A stretch of DNA of 64,000 nt from Fimbriimonadaceae bacterium (GTDB lineage: Bacteria; Armatimonadota; Fimbriimonadia; Fimbriimonadales; Fimbriimonadaceae): contig JAMLGR010000009.1 in assembly GCA_023957775.1 (NCBI GenBank), forward strand, positions 81,123-145,122, written 5' to 3'. Position 1 is the first letter of the stretch, and every line of letters begins with the position of its first letter. The position numbers and the translations under genes were made by a program. The notes under the pieces are model-generated. The model was given only the letters and a program-made list of their open reading frames with translations, was not told where the DNA came from and did not search any database. Below are positions 24,688 to 34,348 of the stretch, piece after piece.

Positions 24688-25890
24688 CTACACTCTTGAA
24701 AGTCCGGCCGAGGCCAACGCCTGGTCCAAGTCGACCCCCATCGCCTGCACCCGCCGGCCCACCGACGGGTGTGTGAGCGTAAAAGCCATCAGAGGAGACC
24801 ACTCGAGGGGCTGGTTCAGGAACGCGTGCAGCTTGAGCAGACCGGTCGCGAGCGATTCGGCGGAAACCCTCTCGGCGGCAAACCGGTCCGACTTGAACTC
24901 CCGGGCACGAGACCCGATCGAGTACAGGATGCGGGCGGCCCAGGCCGCGATCGGAAGGCCGGACCACAGGACAATCGGGAACCAGAAGATCCCCGACGCG
25001 TCACGATAAGCCTCGGCTGGATGGCCCACAAGCACCACCAGCAGGACGAGGACCGCGATCGAAAGCACGAAGTACACCCCCGTCGTCTTCTTCGCGTCCT
25101 TGTCGATGCGATGTGAGAACTCGTGGGCGAGCACCGCCTTCACCTCTTCGGGTTCCAGCAGCTCGAGCAGAGCCGTTGTCGTGATCACGTCTCCAGTCGG
25201 CGCGGCGATGGCATTGGCCACCAGCGATCGGAGCACGTAGGTCCGCCCCACCTCGACGCCGCTCGCATCGGCCGCACTGCGTACGACCTCGTGCCAGGAC
25301 GAATCCTCCGGCAGTCGCACCCGGGTCGAGCGCGCCCACACGATCACAAGGCGTCTCGCCAACAGGAGCGCGATCTGGGCGATGAGCAACACGATCGCCA
25401 AGCGGAGAAGGAATTCGATCGACCTCGGCAAAAGGGGCGCCGTGAGTCCCACGATCGCCCCTACAAGCACCAGGACACCCACGCCCACCAGCCGGCTGCC
25501 GAACGACGGCACACAATGCACAAACCGAGGGTAACGCTTGCCGAACGCTCGCTCCCAACGAAACTGGATGAACAGATTGCCGGCGAGGTAGAGGAGCATC
25601 GGGACCGCGGGCAGCAAACCGGCCACCGCAAAGGCCAACCTCCCATCTGTCCACAACATCCACGGCTTCCAACGGTAAGCCATGCCGAACAGGCCGACGA
25701 CGAACAGTATCGAGAGCCCCACCCAACAGCCCACGATCTGCCGGGCGATTCGAGAGTGCAGCTCCGCGAGCGATGCGAAGCTCGGCCACGCATACTCCTC
25801 AGCACTCGAGGAACGTGGGCGACGCGCGTAAACCGACAGACTGGTCTGCCAAAGCAAGACGAATCCCAGAGCAAAGTACGCGAGTTCCAC
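24688..25890 (-). CDS. M48-family membrane metalloprotease
   Basis: 400 residues with several hydrophobic helices (about 1-20, 53-71, 84-110, 133-152, 160-185 and two after 268). The zinc motif HEFSH is at 256-260 inside VKAVLAHEFSHRIDKDA, and a downstream Glu in REFKSDRFAAERV is the third ligand, as in HtpX/Ste24-type enzymes. It likely degrades or trims membrane proteins at the inner membrane. The GTG start at 25888-25890 directly follows the TAA of the upstream SLH-motif gene with no gap, so the two are translationally coupled. Length and domain order fit the M48 peptidase family well. Confidence 0.88.
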   Translation of the reverse strand: MELAYFALGFVLLWQTSLSVYARRPRSSSAEEYAWPSFASLAELHSRIARQIVGCWVGLSILFVVGLFGMAYRWKPWMLWTDGRLAFAVAGLLPAVPMLLYLAGNLFIQFRWERAFGKRYPRFVHCVPSFGSRLVGVGVLVLVGAIVGLTAPLLPRSIEFLLRLAIVLLIAQIALLLARRLVIVWARSTRVRLPEDSSWHEVVRSAADASGVEVGRTYVLRSLVANAIAAPTGDVITTTALLELLEPEEVKAVLAHEFSHRIDKDAKKTTGVYFVLSIAVLVLLVVLVGHPAEAYRDASGIFWFPIVLWSGLPIAAWAARILYSIGSRAREFKSDRFAAERVSAESLATGLLKLHAFLNQPLEWSPLMAFTLTHPSVGRRVQAMGVDLDQALASAGLSRV

Positions 25891-26454
25891 TTAGTTCAAC
25901 TCAGGGAGACCGCCTTGGAAGCTCAGGTCGGGATTGCCCACGAGTATGCCAGCCAACCGCAACTCCTCCACGGCCTCAGAAGCCCAGTGGTCGTTGGGTA
26001 CATCGACGAACGGTCCGTTTGCTTGCGCGGTGAGCACAAGATAACGCCGAACGTATTCGCTCTGAGAGGTCAAGAGGGCGTCCACATTGATCTCCATGGC
26101 CTCGAGTTCGTAACGCCGCATGACGGTCAATCTGCGAAGATCGGCGAAGAGATAGCGCCAACCACTGCTGGCCTGTATCATCTTGACGACCCCATCTCGA
26201 TCAGGACCGGGATTGGCGTCGCGCAACAACTTCTCTCGCTCAGACACCACCTCCCGCAAATGGCGGGTGGTCGCGTGGGCGGCGACCGCCAGCTCGAACT
26301 TCGACCAAGCGCCGTTGTGGAAGTGTACGGGATACCCGGCAACCAGGTCCTCCGACCTCATGCGACCTAATGCAAACACCTCCCAGTTGGTCGCCACGTC
26401 TTGCGCGGCGGACGCCACCGAAAGGGCAAGGATCGCTGGAAGAAAAGTGAACAT
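25891..26454 (-). CDS. Exported protein with C-terminal SLH-like motif
   Basis: 187 residues from ATG 26452-26454 (MFTFLPAILALSVASA, a signal peptide); the frame is open upstream without homology. The mature part is helical and charged, with unknown fold. The last 35 residues, FVDVPNDHWASEAVEELRLAGILVGNP, match the core of an S-layer homology domain (FxDVP.DHWA..AI..L...GI..G), although only one repeat is present. SLH domains bind cell-wall polymers or act in secretins. It is immediately followed by the M48 protease gene, suggesting a shared cell-envelope role. Confidence 0.75.
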   Translation of the reverse strand: MFTFLPAILALSVASAAQDVATNWEVFALGRMRSEDLVAGYPVHFHNGAWSKFELAVAAHATTRHLREVVSEREKLLRDANPGPDRDGVVKMIQASSGWRYLFADLRRLTVMRRYELEAMEINVDALLTSQSEYVRRYLVLTAQANGPFVDVPNDHWASEAVEELRLAGILVGNPDLSFQGGLPELN

Positions 26455-26558
26455 TCTGATGACAGGATACGTTACTTGCCTAACACCCGAACAGAGGGCA
26501 GCGGCACGCCCGAGAGGTTGCGGCCCCACGAAGACGACTTGAGTCGTACACTGGGAGC

Positions 26559-29450
26559 ATGCGTTGGGATCGATCACCGAACGCGCGCATCGACTCTTGG
26601 TGCTCCACATCGCCGAATCTGACGTTCGCGAGGCATCTCGTCGTTGCGGTCCTTCTTGCACCAGCTCTCGTGACCTCCTCTTTCGGACAGCAGCAAGAGC
26701 TCCTTGACGCCCGTACTGTTATTCGACGAATCTCGGAGAACGATCCCGAGGCCAAGATCGAGCGCGCGGAGAAGGCGCTCGCCGAGCACGCACGATCTCT
26801 CGCAGATCGCCGCAACACCGCGTCCTCGGCCTTGGCGACCGAGTGGTTGGCACTGGTCGACGAGGCGATCGCGCTTCCGCATCGCAGTTTCAACGGTGCT
26901 ATGGCAGGTATGCCGCCGCAACCCGTCGGGACCCTGCTCAATGTTCTCATCACTCTTCCCACTCCCCAGGTCTGGCTCGACATTCGCGCCCTCGTGGCCA
27001 AGAGGCCGCCCTCGTTGGATCGGACCGCGCTGCTCATGTTGTGCGCGCGGCTTGTGGGCGACGACGAAGAGGTGCTGAAGCTCTGCGACGAGTACGACCG
27101 CCTCCTCGGCCCCGAGAAGCGCGAAGTCTTTCCCCCTCTTGGGACGACGAGGATCCGGATGGCCGCCGCGCGCCGGCTCGGAAGGTTTGGCGATCCACGG
27201 CTGATCGAGAGAATGCTCGGAGACTTTGACGCTGTTCAAGAGCTGCCAAACCTTGCGGACCTGTTGCCTCCGGGCCAGCTCCAGCAGGTGATGCTTCATG
27301 CGGTTCAGCAAGCCAAGCACTGGGTACCCTTCCGCAATCGACAGAATCGGAGAGTTGCCAGACAGACCGTCCTGGACCATTTGGAAGACCTTCCCCGGGC
27401 GATCTTCGACTTGGCCGACGATTGGAGCGATTCATCCTATGTGCGCCAGCTCATCGACCACTACGGATACGCAAGCCTCCTCGACCCACGGAATCTAGGA
27501 TCCTCCGCCCAGAAGATCTACTTTCGGGATCTCGCCCTGACCGGCAAGCTGGAGGAAGCCGCCCGATTGATTCAGGATTGCAACGAGGCGCCCCGGATCG
27601 ATCCGGAGGATTGGGGAGCAGCGAAGGACCTCGATGCGTTCGTCGCCAAGTTGCAGGAGCGGGTTCCGTCGAAGGATCTGTGGGACCTGTACGAGAGTGC
27701 GGCCGTCGCTTCCGGCCACACCGACAAGGCGGCAACGCGGCTTCGTTCCGTAGTCGCCGATCCAGGGGTCGCTCCGAAGCTGAGGCTTCGGCTGCTCCAG
27801 TCTCTCTATGGCTTGGACGCGAGACAGGGCGACCTTCCGGCGCTTGCCCGCGACAGGGAGATGCTTGGTAGCCTCGACCGAACGCGTTCCGACTACGACC
27901 CGGACTCCATGATCCTCGGAATCGGACTCGCTGCCCGTGACGAGGGACTCATCGAAGACGGGATCCAGCATGACTTGGCGGCAACAGGGAACCCCATTTG
28001 GCCAGGTGGATCGCTCTTCCGGGCGCTCTCCCAGCAAGGGAAGTGGGTGCTGTTGGAACAGCTCGAGTTGAACTCGCTGCTGAAACGAGAGGGGAATGAC
28101 TGGTACCACGCGAAGGGACTCTGCACGATCTACTATCTTGCCAAGCGCCCCATCGACGTCCTCGCGCTTCTTCGGAATTACCCGGACTGGCCTGGGAAGG
28201 ATCTCTCGGAACTCGACAACGGATCCAGCAGAGACTACAGCGACGCCGAGAGCGAAGTTAGCCAGCCCCTGGGGTTCTACGCGGCTTGGGCGCTCAGCGA
28301 AACCGGACAGCCGGTGGTGGCCCTCTCCATCCTCCGCAACTTGCTGCTGCGCGACAGCCAGCTCTACCATTGTTACGCGCTTCTCAACAAAATCGGCGGC
28401 GATTCCCTGCTTGGAATCTACAACGACGTCATTCAGGCCGATCCCTGCGCCGCGATGCCCTTGCTGTGGAAGGGTGATCTTCTGTTTGGCCTTGGCAACA
28501 CCGACGAGGCCGAGGCGTGTTTGCGAAAGGCTGTGGCGATCGACCCCGTCGCCACAAGCTCCTACAGAACGAAGCTCTACGAACTCCTCGGCCAGATCCG
28601 AAGGAAGAAGGGCGATCCGGTCGGGGCTGAAGAGGGCGAGCATCGAGCGACCGCCCTCGGTTTGGCGGCTCGGGCTGCGGAACTCGAAGCGGTCAAACTG
28701 CTCCCCCAAGCTCGTCAAGCGCTTGAGCAAGCGGTGGAACTCTGGCCAGAGGATGCCATCCTCCAAGCCCGGTTGGCCGAGGTCTTCGTCGCCCAATGTC
28801 TGCCGGAACGCGCCATGGAGCACTACAGGATGGCGCTGGAAAACGTGTCCGAGTGTCTTGGCAACGGTCCAGAAGCTCCTTCAGAAGTGGGAGTCCTATT
28901 CAGGAACGCGAGGGTGCGCGAGATGGCAAAGGTGATCCTTTCCAGACGCCTCCTTGAGAGTCCCGAAAGCGCCTCTGTCCACTACGCCCTGGGTCTGCTC
29001 GACATGAATCTGGGCGACACGAAGGAGGCGGTCTCCGACATGAGAAAGGTGACCGATCTGGACCCAACGCATGTCGGCGCATGGGCGTCGCTGGCATCGT
29101 TGGCGAGCAAGGGGCTCCCGAGCCCCACCGAGGCGCAACAGGCCGTCTTCAAGTTGATCGAGCTGAATGCAATTTCGAACCGCGCATGGGATAGGTGGGT
29201 TGATCTCGACGCAGTGAGCGATCTGGGATCGGCCTACCAAGCGATCCAAACGAAGCTCGGGACATTGCCCGAACAGGACCACGGCCCGCTCTTCGCACTT
29301 CACGGCGCGGAGCCTTATCCTGGGCAGACGATCTTCCCCGTATTTGACAGTCTCGATACCCGTGGTCGTCTTCCCGGCTCGTTCTTCCAACAGTCGGACA
29401 TCGGCCAAATCGCTCAGCTCTTCCATCCCACCCGGTACCCGTTCGAATGA
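26559..29450 (+). CDS. Large exported TPR protein, paralogue 1
   Basis: 963 residues. A hydrophobic segment (HLVVAVLLAPALVTSSFG, about 26-43) looks like a signal peptide behind a long N-terminal region, so the true start may be downstream of ATG 26559. The protein is helical throughout; recognisable TPR units lie in the C-terminal third (GDLLFGLGNTDEAEACLRKA; VHYALGLLDMNLGDTKEAVS). The block QPLGFYAAWALSETGQPVVA recurs in the next gene (EPLGFYAAWAFGKTGRTPLA), showing that the two are paralogues. The stop overlaps the ATG of the paralogue by 4 bp (ATGA). Likely a periplasmic scaffold; no enzymatic motif is seen. Confidence 0.82.
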   Translation: MRWDRSPNARIDSWCSTSPNLTFARHLVVAVLLAPALVTSSFGQQQELLDARTVIRRISENDPEAKIERAEKALAEHARSLADRRNTASSALATEWLALVDEAIALPHRSFNGAMAGMPPQPVGTLLNVLITLPTPQVWLDIRALVAKRPPSLDRTALLMLCARLVGDDEEVLKLCDEYDRLLGPEKREVFPPLGTTRIRMAAARRLGRFGDPRLIERMLGDFDAVQELPNLADLLPPGQLQQVMLHAVQQAKHWVPFRNRQNRRVARQTVLDHLEDLPRAIFDLADDWSDSSYVRQLIDHYGYASLLDPRNLGSSAQKIYFRDLALTGKLEEAARLIQDCNEAPRIDPEDWGAAKDLDAFVAKLQERVPSKDLWDLYESAAVASGHTDKAATRLRSVVADPGVAPKLRLRLLQSLYGLDARQGDLPALARDREMLGSLDRTRSDYDPDSMILGIGLAARDEGLIEDGIQHDLAATGNPIWPGGSLFRALSQQGKWVLLEQLELNSLLKREGNDWYHAKGLCTIYYLAKRPIDVLALLRNYPDWPGKDLSELDNGSSRDYSDAESEVSQPLGFYAAWALSETGQPVVALSILRNLLLRDSQLYHCYALLNKIGGDSLLGIYNDVIQADPCAAMPLLWKGDLLFGLGNTDEAEACLRKAVAIDPVATSSYRTKLYELLGQIRRKKGDPVGAEEGEHRATALGLAARAAELEAVKLLPQARQALEQAVELWPEDAILQARLAEVFVAQCLPERAMEHYRMALENVSECLGNGPEAPSEVGVLFRNARVREMAKVILSRRLLESPESASVHYALGLLDMNLGDTKEAVSDMRKVTDLDPTHVGAWASLASLASKGLPSPTEAQQAVFKLIELNAISNRAWDRWVDLDAVSDLGSAYQAIQTKLGTLPEQDHGPLFALHGAEPYPGQTIFPVFDSLDTRGRLPGSFFQQSDIGQIAQLFHPTRYPFE

Positions 29451-32287
29451 TGTTGATTCCCTTGCTCCTGATCGTCGCAGGGTTCCAAGACCGCACCAAC
29501 CCACAAGGGCTGCTCGGAGCAGACGAGGTGACGCATAGACTCGCAGCGAACCCTCCGCGGTCGACGGAATCGGGTCCCCTTGAGGGCGTTCGAGCCGCGT
29601 CGCGGGCTCTGTCCGCCCGGTTGGATGCGCTGTCGCCCGAGCAAGCCGCTGCCGAGTGGTTGGCCCTGTTGAAGCGATGGGAAACCGACACTTCGACGAT
29701 GCCATCCCATCCGAATGGATACCAATGGGCGGAGATCATGATGCCGCCTCTCCCTGCGCCCGCGGCCTGGCCGTTGATCCGGGCGGACCTGGCCAAGCAA
29801 CCCGCCGACGCAGAGCGGAACCGGGTGATCCTTCTCTTCGACGACCTTCTCGGAAAGGACGCTGATGTGTTGCGTTCCCTGGAGGGCATGCGCAGCCCGA
29901 ACGGGGACTCGAAGAAGGAAGACGCCTTTTCCCCCGAGAGCCCCATTTCAAAGGCCGAGCGACCCATCGCCTTACGAACTGGAGACCTCGCTCTCCTTGA
30001 GGAGGTCTATGTTCGGTTGGCTGGCGGGGACGCATTCTGGGGCGGGGACGGAATTCCAGACCTGGTTCGGCAGTTCGGAAAGGAGAGGGCCGAATCGATG
30101 CTCCACAAGATTTTCGAGGGGTCCGGGACTCCGTTCACGCAGTTCCAAGGAACCGCAACGCAGGACCTTGCGATGGCCGTCGTCGTCGCCACGCTTTCCA
30201 CTCAGAAGATGCCTCAATGGTATTTGGCCAGGGGCCTGGCCGATTTTCCTTACGTGGCCGCGCTGGTGGGTCGATTCGGCGAGGACGCGTTCACTCAGTA
30301 TGGAACTTCCGGAGCCGCGGGCTTGATCTATGCCCTCGGATTGGCCAAGAGGGGCCAGATGGAGCAGGCGGAACGGGTGCTTGGCATCGCCGGAGGGTGG
30401 AGCGGCGACCTCGCCACCTACGTGAACGGCGGTTGGGACGAACAGACGCTCTTCGACCTGGTTGCGACGCTCCTCGATCGCAAGCCCTTTGACGCGCTTT
30501 GGTCGCTCTACTCGGCTCTGGGCCGATCGCTTGGCCGATCCGAGGAGGTCGCGCAACGCTTGGACCGCTGGATCTCCAACCCCGATCTGGCACCCGAATC
30601 CCGAGCGCTCTGCCTCGCCCAAAGGGCAACTCTCGACCTCGCACAAGGCCGTTCGAAGGCGGCCGTCGCTGCGTACAAAGAGTGCGTACGTCTGAACGCC
30701 AGGCAATATGCGGACACCCTCCTTCGCCTGGCAGCCGTGGTGGGGGATCGGGAAGCGTTGGACTTCGTCGCCGAGGCGGCAAAGTCGATGGGCACCGACG
30801 TGAATCGCCTCGACCTTTTCGGCGCCTACCTGTCTCAGGGTAGGGTCTCCGACGCTCAGGAGGCCGTCCTATCGGCGGCTCAGGACACTCAGAACGTCAA
30901 TCTCAGCGCGGAAGGTCAGGGACGTTTGCTCAACGCGTATCCAGACAGGGGAGTCCAACTGGCTCACTTGTACTACAAAGCAGACAGACCTGCCGAGATC
31001 CTGACGCTGCTCGACGAGTATCCGAGTTGGGGAGCGAACGATCTCTTCGACCTTGTCGATTACCGTTCGGGCACCTACTATTACCCAAGCATCGGGGGCC
31101 AGACCGAGCCCTTGGGGTTCTATGCCGCCTGGGCCTTTGGAAAGACCGGCCGCACACCTCTGGCCGTGCGCATCCTGCACTCCCTGATCCCATTCGAGCC
31201 CAGGAGCGACGCAGCCTGCGCATTGCTCAACGAATTGGAGGGCGAGGCCGCCCTGTCCTTCTACGAGCAGCGCGTCGCTGCAAACCCTCTGGACGCCCGC
31301 TCCCTCGTGTGGAAGGGGGACCTCCTGCTGAGGGTTGGGAGGCTCAAGGAAGCAGAGGCGAGCGTTCGCGCAGCGATGGCCCTCAATCCCTCGGGCGTCA
31401 CTTCGCATCATCAGGAACTGGAGATCTTCGCAGCCATCCTCGATGCAGAGGGGGATCACGCGGGCGCAGAGGCCTATCGCCAAAGGGTCGAGGCGGCACG
31501 TCTTGCCGATCAGGGCGATCGAGAGTGGCGGGTCGGACTCTACTCCCAAGCCGCCGACCACTACCGTCAGTCCTTGAACCTCTCTCCGGCTCAGGGCTCG
31601 GTTCAAGCTCAATACGCCCAGGCCTTGGAGAGCCTTGGCAACCATCGAGAAGCGGTCGCCGCGTCCATGAAGTCGCTTGAGATCCTCCCCGGCCACCAAG
31701 CGGGAGCCATCGCGTTGCCCAACGTACGGATTCTTCAGAACGAGACCGATCGGCGCCAAGCACGCTCTTTGCTTGAGAGCCTGAAAGGGGACCATCCACG
31801 GGATCTGGGAATCCTCGTGGCCTGTGCCCAGTTCGAGTCTCGAACGGGACAAGACAAAGAGGCGCTTGCGAGTTATGAGGAGGCGCTCAAGATCGACCCC
31901 CGATGCATTCAAGCATGGTCTGGCATCGCCAGCCTCGCGCCAAGCGGTGTCGTGTCCAAGAAGCAAATCGAGGAGGCTTTGCTCGCTCTGATCGGCTTGT
32001 CCCCTGGGTCGGCGCAGTCCTACACCATCAGCCCCGCGTACGGGAGCATCAGCGACAAGTCGGGTCTGTGGCTGGCGTACCACAAGGCAACATCATCTGC
32101 GCCCACGGCACCGGAGGGACCCCTCTATCCGCTGGAGGCATCGAAGCGCTCGATGGCCGCAGGCAGCCGTCCGGCCAACAACCGGCGTCCCCCGGTTCGC
32201 GTCACGCCCGGCGAATTCCTGAGCGGGTTGCGGGAACTGGAGGACCTGATTGAGGTGGGTCGCACCCCCTGGGAAAACGGCAACTGA
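29447..32287 (+). CDS. Large exported TPR protein, paralogue 2
   Basis: 946 residues, starting MMLIPLLLIVAGFQDRT, a short signal-peptide-like stretch, from an ATG that overlaps the previous stop. Architecture and sequence parallel the preceding protein: AEWLALLKRWE near the start, EPLGFYAAWAFGKTG in the middle, and TPRs towards the end (GDLLLRVGRLKEAEASVRAA; YAQALESLGNHREAVAASMK; YEEALKIDPRCIQAWSGIAS). The C-terminal 50 residues are Pro/Arg-rich. The pair arose by tandem duplication and appears co-expressed, which suggests that they interact or act on related partners. The substrate is unknown. Confidence 0.82.
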   Translation: MMLIPLLLIVAGFQDRTNPQGLLGADEVTHRLAANPPRSTESGPLEGVRAASRALSARLDALSPEQAAAEWLALLKRWETDTSTMPSHPNGYQWAEIMMPPLPAPAAWPLIRADLAKQPADAERNRVILLFDDLLGKDADVLRSLEGMRSPNGDSKKEDAFSPESPISKAERPIALRTGDLALLEEVYVRLAGGDAFWGGDGIPDLVRQFGKERAESMLHKIFEGSGTPFTQFQGTATQDLAMAVVVATLSTQKMPQWYLARGLADFPYVAALVGRFGEDAFTQYGTSGAAGLIYALGLAKRGQMEQAERVLGIAGGWSGDLATYVNGGWDEQTLFDLVATLLDRKPFDALWSLYSALGRSLGRSEEVAQRLDRWISNPDLAPESRALCLAQRATLDLAQGRSKAAVAAYKECVRLNARQYADTLLRLAAVVGDREALDFVAEAAKSMGTDVNRLDLFGAYLSQGRVSDAQEAVLSAAQDTQNVNLSAEGQGRLLNAYPDRGVQLAHLYYKADRPAEILTLLDEYPSWGANDLFDLVDYRSGTYYYPSIGGQTEPLGFYAAWAFGKTGRTPLAVRILHSLIPFEPRSDAACALLNELEGEAALSFYEQRVAANPLDARSLVWKGDLLLRVGRLKEAEASVRAAMALNPSGVTSHHQELEIFAAILDAEGDHAGAEAYRQRVEAARLADQGDREWRVGLYSQAADHYRQSLNLSPAQGSVQAQYAQALESLGNHREAVAASMKSLEILPGHQAGAIALPNVRILQNETDRRQARSLLESLKGDHPRDLGILVACAQFESRTGQDKEALASYEEALKIDPRCIQAWSGIASLAPSGVVSKKQIEEALLALIGLSPGSAQSYTISPAYGSISDKSGLWLAYHKATSSAPTAPEGPLYPLEASKRSMAAGSRPANNRRPPVRVTPGEFLSGLRELEDLIEVGRTPWENGN

Positions 32288-32306
32288 GACCGGACGGACG
32301 CGTGCG

Positions 32307-32891
32307 TCACATCCCTCGGTTGACAAAGAGAACGCGGCCATCCTCGCCTAGGCCAACGTTCGCATCCCATCCAATCCTTACAGGCCAACTCTGAATCCAA
32401 ACGCAGTGGCATCGCACGTCTTTGCCGTCTACCTTGGAGTCGATTGGGAGTGCTCCCAGGCCGGAGTATTCAAAATCCCACGTGGTCGTACTCGGGTCAA
32501 GTTTGAGCACCTCCTTGAAGCAAGCCTGCAGCACCTTGGGCGGGACCCCTTCCGTTGCCAACTTCGATGCTGCACGCCTTGTCAAGTCCATCTTCACGTG
32601 GACTCGATTTCCCACGACTTGCCAAGCACACTCCTCGATCGAGCCCACGAGGTCCCTGCGTCGGCTCGAGAAGATCTTGAGAGACCGGGGCACCGCGCTT
32701 GAGTCGAGAACGACATGGTAGTTGGTCCCCTTCTGCACGAACCCGCTGAATTGGACGAGGCACTCTTCAACTTCGATCGATCGTCTAGCATCGTCCGGGA
32801 TGGCCATTCGGACAGGTTGGCAACACAGTGCGAACAACGAGGGAATCGCGAGCATCATCTCGTAGTCATTGTGCAACACCTCATCGCCCAT
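32307..32891 (-). CDS. Hypothetical exported protein
   Basis: Up to 194 residues; translation more probably begins at the ATG ATG pair near 32858 (MMLAIPSLFALCCQPV), a short hydrophobic leader with adjacent cysteines that could serve as a weak lipoprotein signal. The body is a mixed alpha/beta domain of about 165 residues with no family I recognise (GFVQKGTNYHVVLDSSAVPR; GNRVHVKMDLTRRAASKL). It converges on the TPR pair with a 19-bp gap. Codon use looks like that of its neighbours, so it is probably a real gene. Confidence 0.55.
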   Translation of the reverse strand: MGDEVLHNDYEMMLAIPSLFALCCQPVRMAIPDDARRSIEVEECLVQFSGFVQKGTNYHVVLDSSAVPRSLKIFSSRRRDLVGSIEECAWQVVGNRVHVKMDLTRRAASKLATEGVPPKVLQACFKEVLKLDPSTTTWDFEYSGLGALPIDSKVDGKDVRCHCVWIQSWPVRIGWDANVGLGEDGRVLFVNRGM

Positions 32892-32934
32892 CGCGCCGTA
32901 CCCCGGATCAGGCGACGCCCAGTAGAATCCCTAC

Positions 32935-33714
32935 GTGGACCTCTCCCCTCTGCTGACCTCGCACCGCTCGATCCGCCGGTACAAGCCGGACCCCATCGAC
33001 CCCGCCCTGATCGAAAAGGTCTGTCACGAAGCCATCATCGGGACGTCCTCCTCGGGGAATCTCAACTCGGTCTCGATCGTCCTCACCCGAGACCCCGAGC
33101 GGAAACGCCGCCTGTTCGAGCTTCACTCCGAGCAAGAGATGATCCTCCAGGCCCCGCTCGTGATGACGTTCTGCGCCGACTGGTGGCGGACCCGCGAATG
33201 GCTGCGCCTGCGCGGCGCGCGGGACAATTTCAACAACCTCCTCGGGTACCACGTCGGGGCGTACGACGCGATGATCCTCGCCCAAAGCGTGTGCCTGGGA
33301 TTCCAAGACGAGGGGCTGGGCATCTGTTACATGGGCACGACGCTCTTCAAACTTCGCGAAATCGGCGAAGCGCTCGGCCTTCCGGAGACCTGCATCCCCG
33401 TCACGACGATCGTGGTCGGCTACCCGGACGAAGACCCGCCCAAGCGGGACCGCCTCCCGCTCCAAGCGTTCCTGCACGACGAGACCTACCGGATGCCGAC
33501 CCCCGAGGAGATCGACGAGGTGTACGCCGAACGCGAGGTTCGGGGATGGGAACGCTACATGGCCTACCCCGAGCTCGAAGCCATGGCGAAGGAGCGGGGA
33601 ATCACCACCCTCGCCCAGTTCTACACCAGCGAAATCAAGTACGACCCCGAGTTCTTCGCCGAGTGCTCGAAGGACATCCTGCAGGTCCTGAAGGAGAAGG
33701 GGTTCCTGCCCTAG
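32935..33714 (+). CDS. Nitroreductase-family FMN oxidoreductase
   Basis: 259 residues of the NfsA/FRP-type nitroreductase family: the FMN-contacting HRSIRRYKPDPID at the N-terminus, SSSGNLNSVSIV, and the AILAQSVCLGFQDEGLGICYMG-type helix in mid-protein. The C-terminal extension (EIKYDPEFFAECSKDILQVL) is also typical of the NfsA branch. It would use NAD(P)H to reduce flavins, quinones or nitro compounds in the cytoplasm. The GTG start at 32935 gives MDLSPLLTSHRS, consistent with family starts. The physiological substrate cannot be inferred. Confidence 0.9.
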   Translation: MDLSPLLTSHRSIRRYKPDPIDPALIEKVCHEAIIGTSSSGNLNSVSIVLTRDPERKRRLFELHSEQEMILQAPLVMTFCADWWRTREWLRLRGARDNFNNLLGYHVGAYDAMILAQSVCLGFQDEGLGICYMGTTLFKLREIGEALGLPETCIPVTTIVVGYPDEDPPKRDRLPLQAFLHDETYRMPTPEEIDEVYAEREVRGWERYMAYPELEAMAKERGITTLAQFYTSEIKYDPEFFAECSKDILQVLKEKGFLP

Positions 33715-33759
33715 CGCTCCGGGGTGGCCAGGAGAACCCCGATACGGGTAAACGTCGCC

Positions 33760-34260
33760 ATGTCGAAGGAAACCACCCTCGCCCGCATCGATGAGGAGAT
33801 CCGTCAGGGGCGGCTTGGCGTGGCCCGAGACCGGCTCCACGGCCTCGTCGGCTCGTATCCAGAGGATTTGGCCCTACGAAAGAAGCTCGGCGACCTCTAC
33901 TGGAGCCTTGGATACCCCGCCTCGGCTGGCCAGTACTGGTTCCTCGTTCCCGAGCCCGGCGAGCACGCGGAGGAGGCCTTCGCAGCCTTCCTTCACTCCT
34001 GCCAACACGACCCTCGGATCGTACTCAAACGATTGCGGCTGCGTGGCGTGGCCGCCTCCTCCTTCGAGCCCATGGTTCGCGAACGCGTCGAGGCACAGAA
34101 GGACCGCTTTCGCAAGACCTACGGGACCGAGCCGCCCTCCGATTCCATCTACCAGCCGCGGCAACGAACAGTGGAGTCGGGTGCCTGCTGCCTCTTTTTG
34201 GCGCTCATCGTCATTCTCGCGGGGATCGGATTCGTTCAGGTGCTTGGCTGGTTGCGCTAG
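33760..34260 (+). CDS. DUF6584-like protein with C-terminal membrane helix
   Basis: 166 residues from ATG 33760 (MSKETTLARIDEEIRQGRLG). The first 120 residues follow the DUF6584 pattern: a short helical TPR-like region with ARDRLHGLVGSYPEDLALRK, LGDLYWSLGYPASAGQYWFL and a following AFLHSCQHDP. The last 25 residues (ACCLFLALIVILAGIGFVQVL) form one transmembrane helix, so the protein is probably tail-anchored. The function of this family is unknown. The frame is open 12 codons upstream, but family starts match 33760. Confidence 0.75.
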   Translation: MSKETTLARIDEEIRQGRLGVARDRLHGLVGSYPEDLALRKKLGDLYWSLGYPASAGQYWFLVPEPGEHAEEAFAAFLHSCQHDPRIVLKRLRLRGVAASSFEPMVRERVEAQKDRFRKTYGTEPPSDSIYQPRQRTVESGACCLFLALIVILAGIGFVQVLGWLR

Positions 34261-34348
34261 CTACGCAGGCCCGCGTTGTGGTCCTCACGCTCGCCACGGG
34301 CAGATGCGTACGAGCAACTCTTCGCTCTCTACGCGCGCTCGAAGAGCC

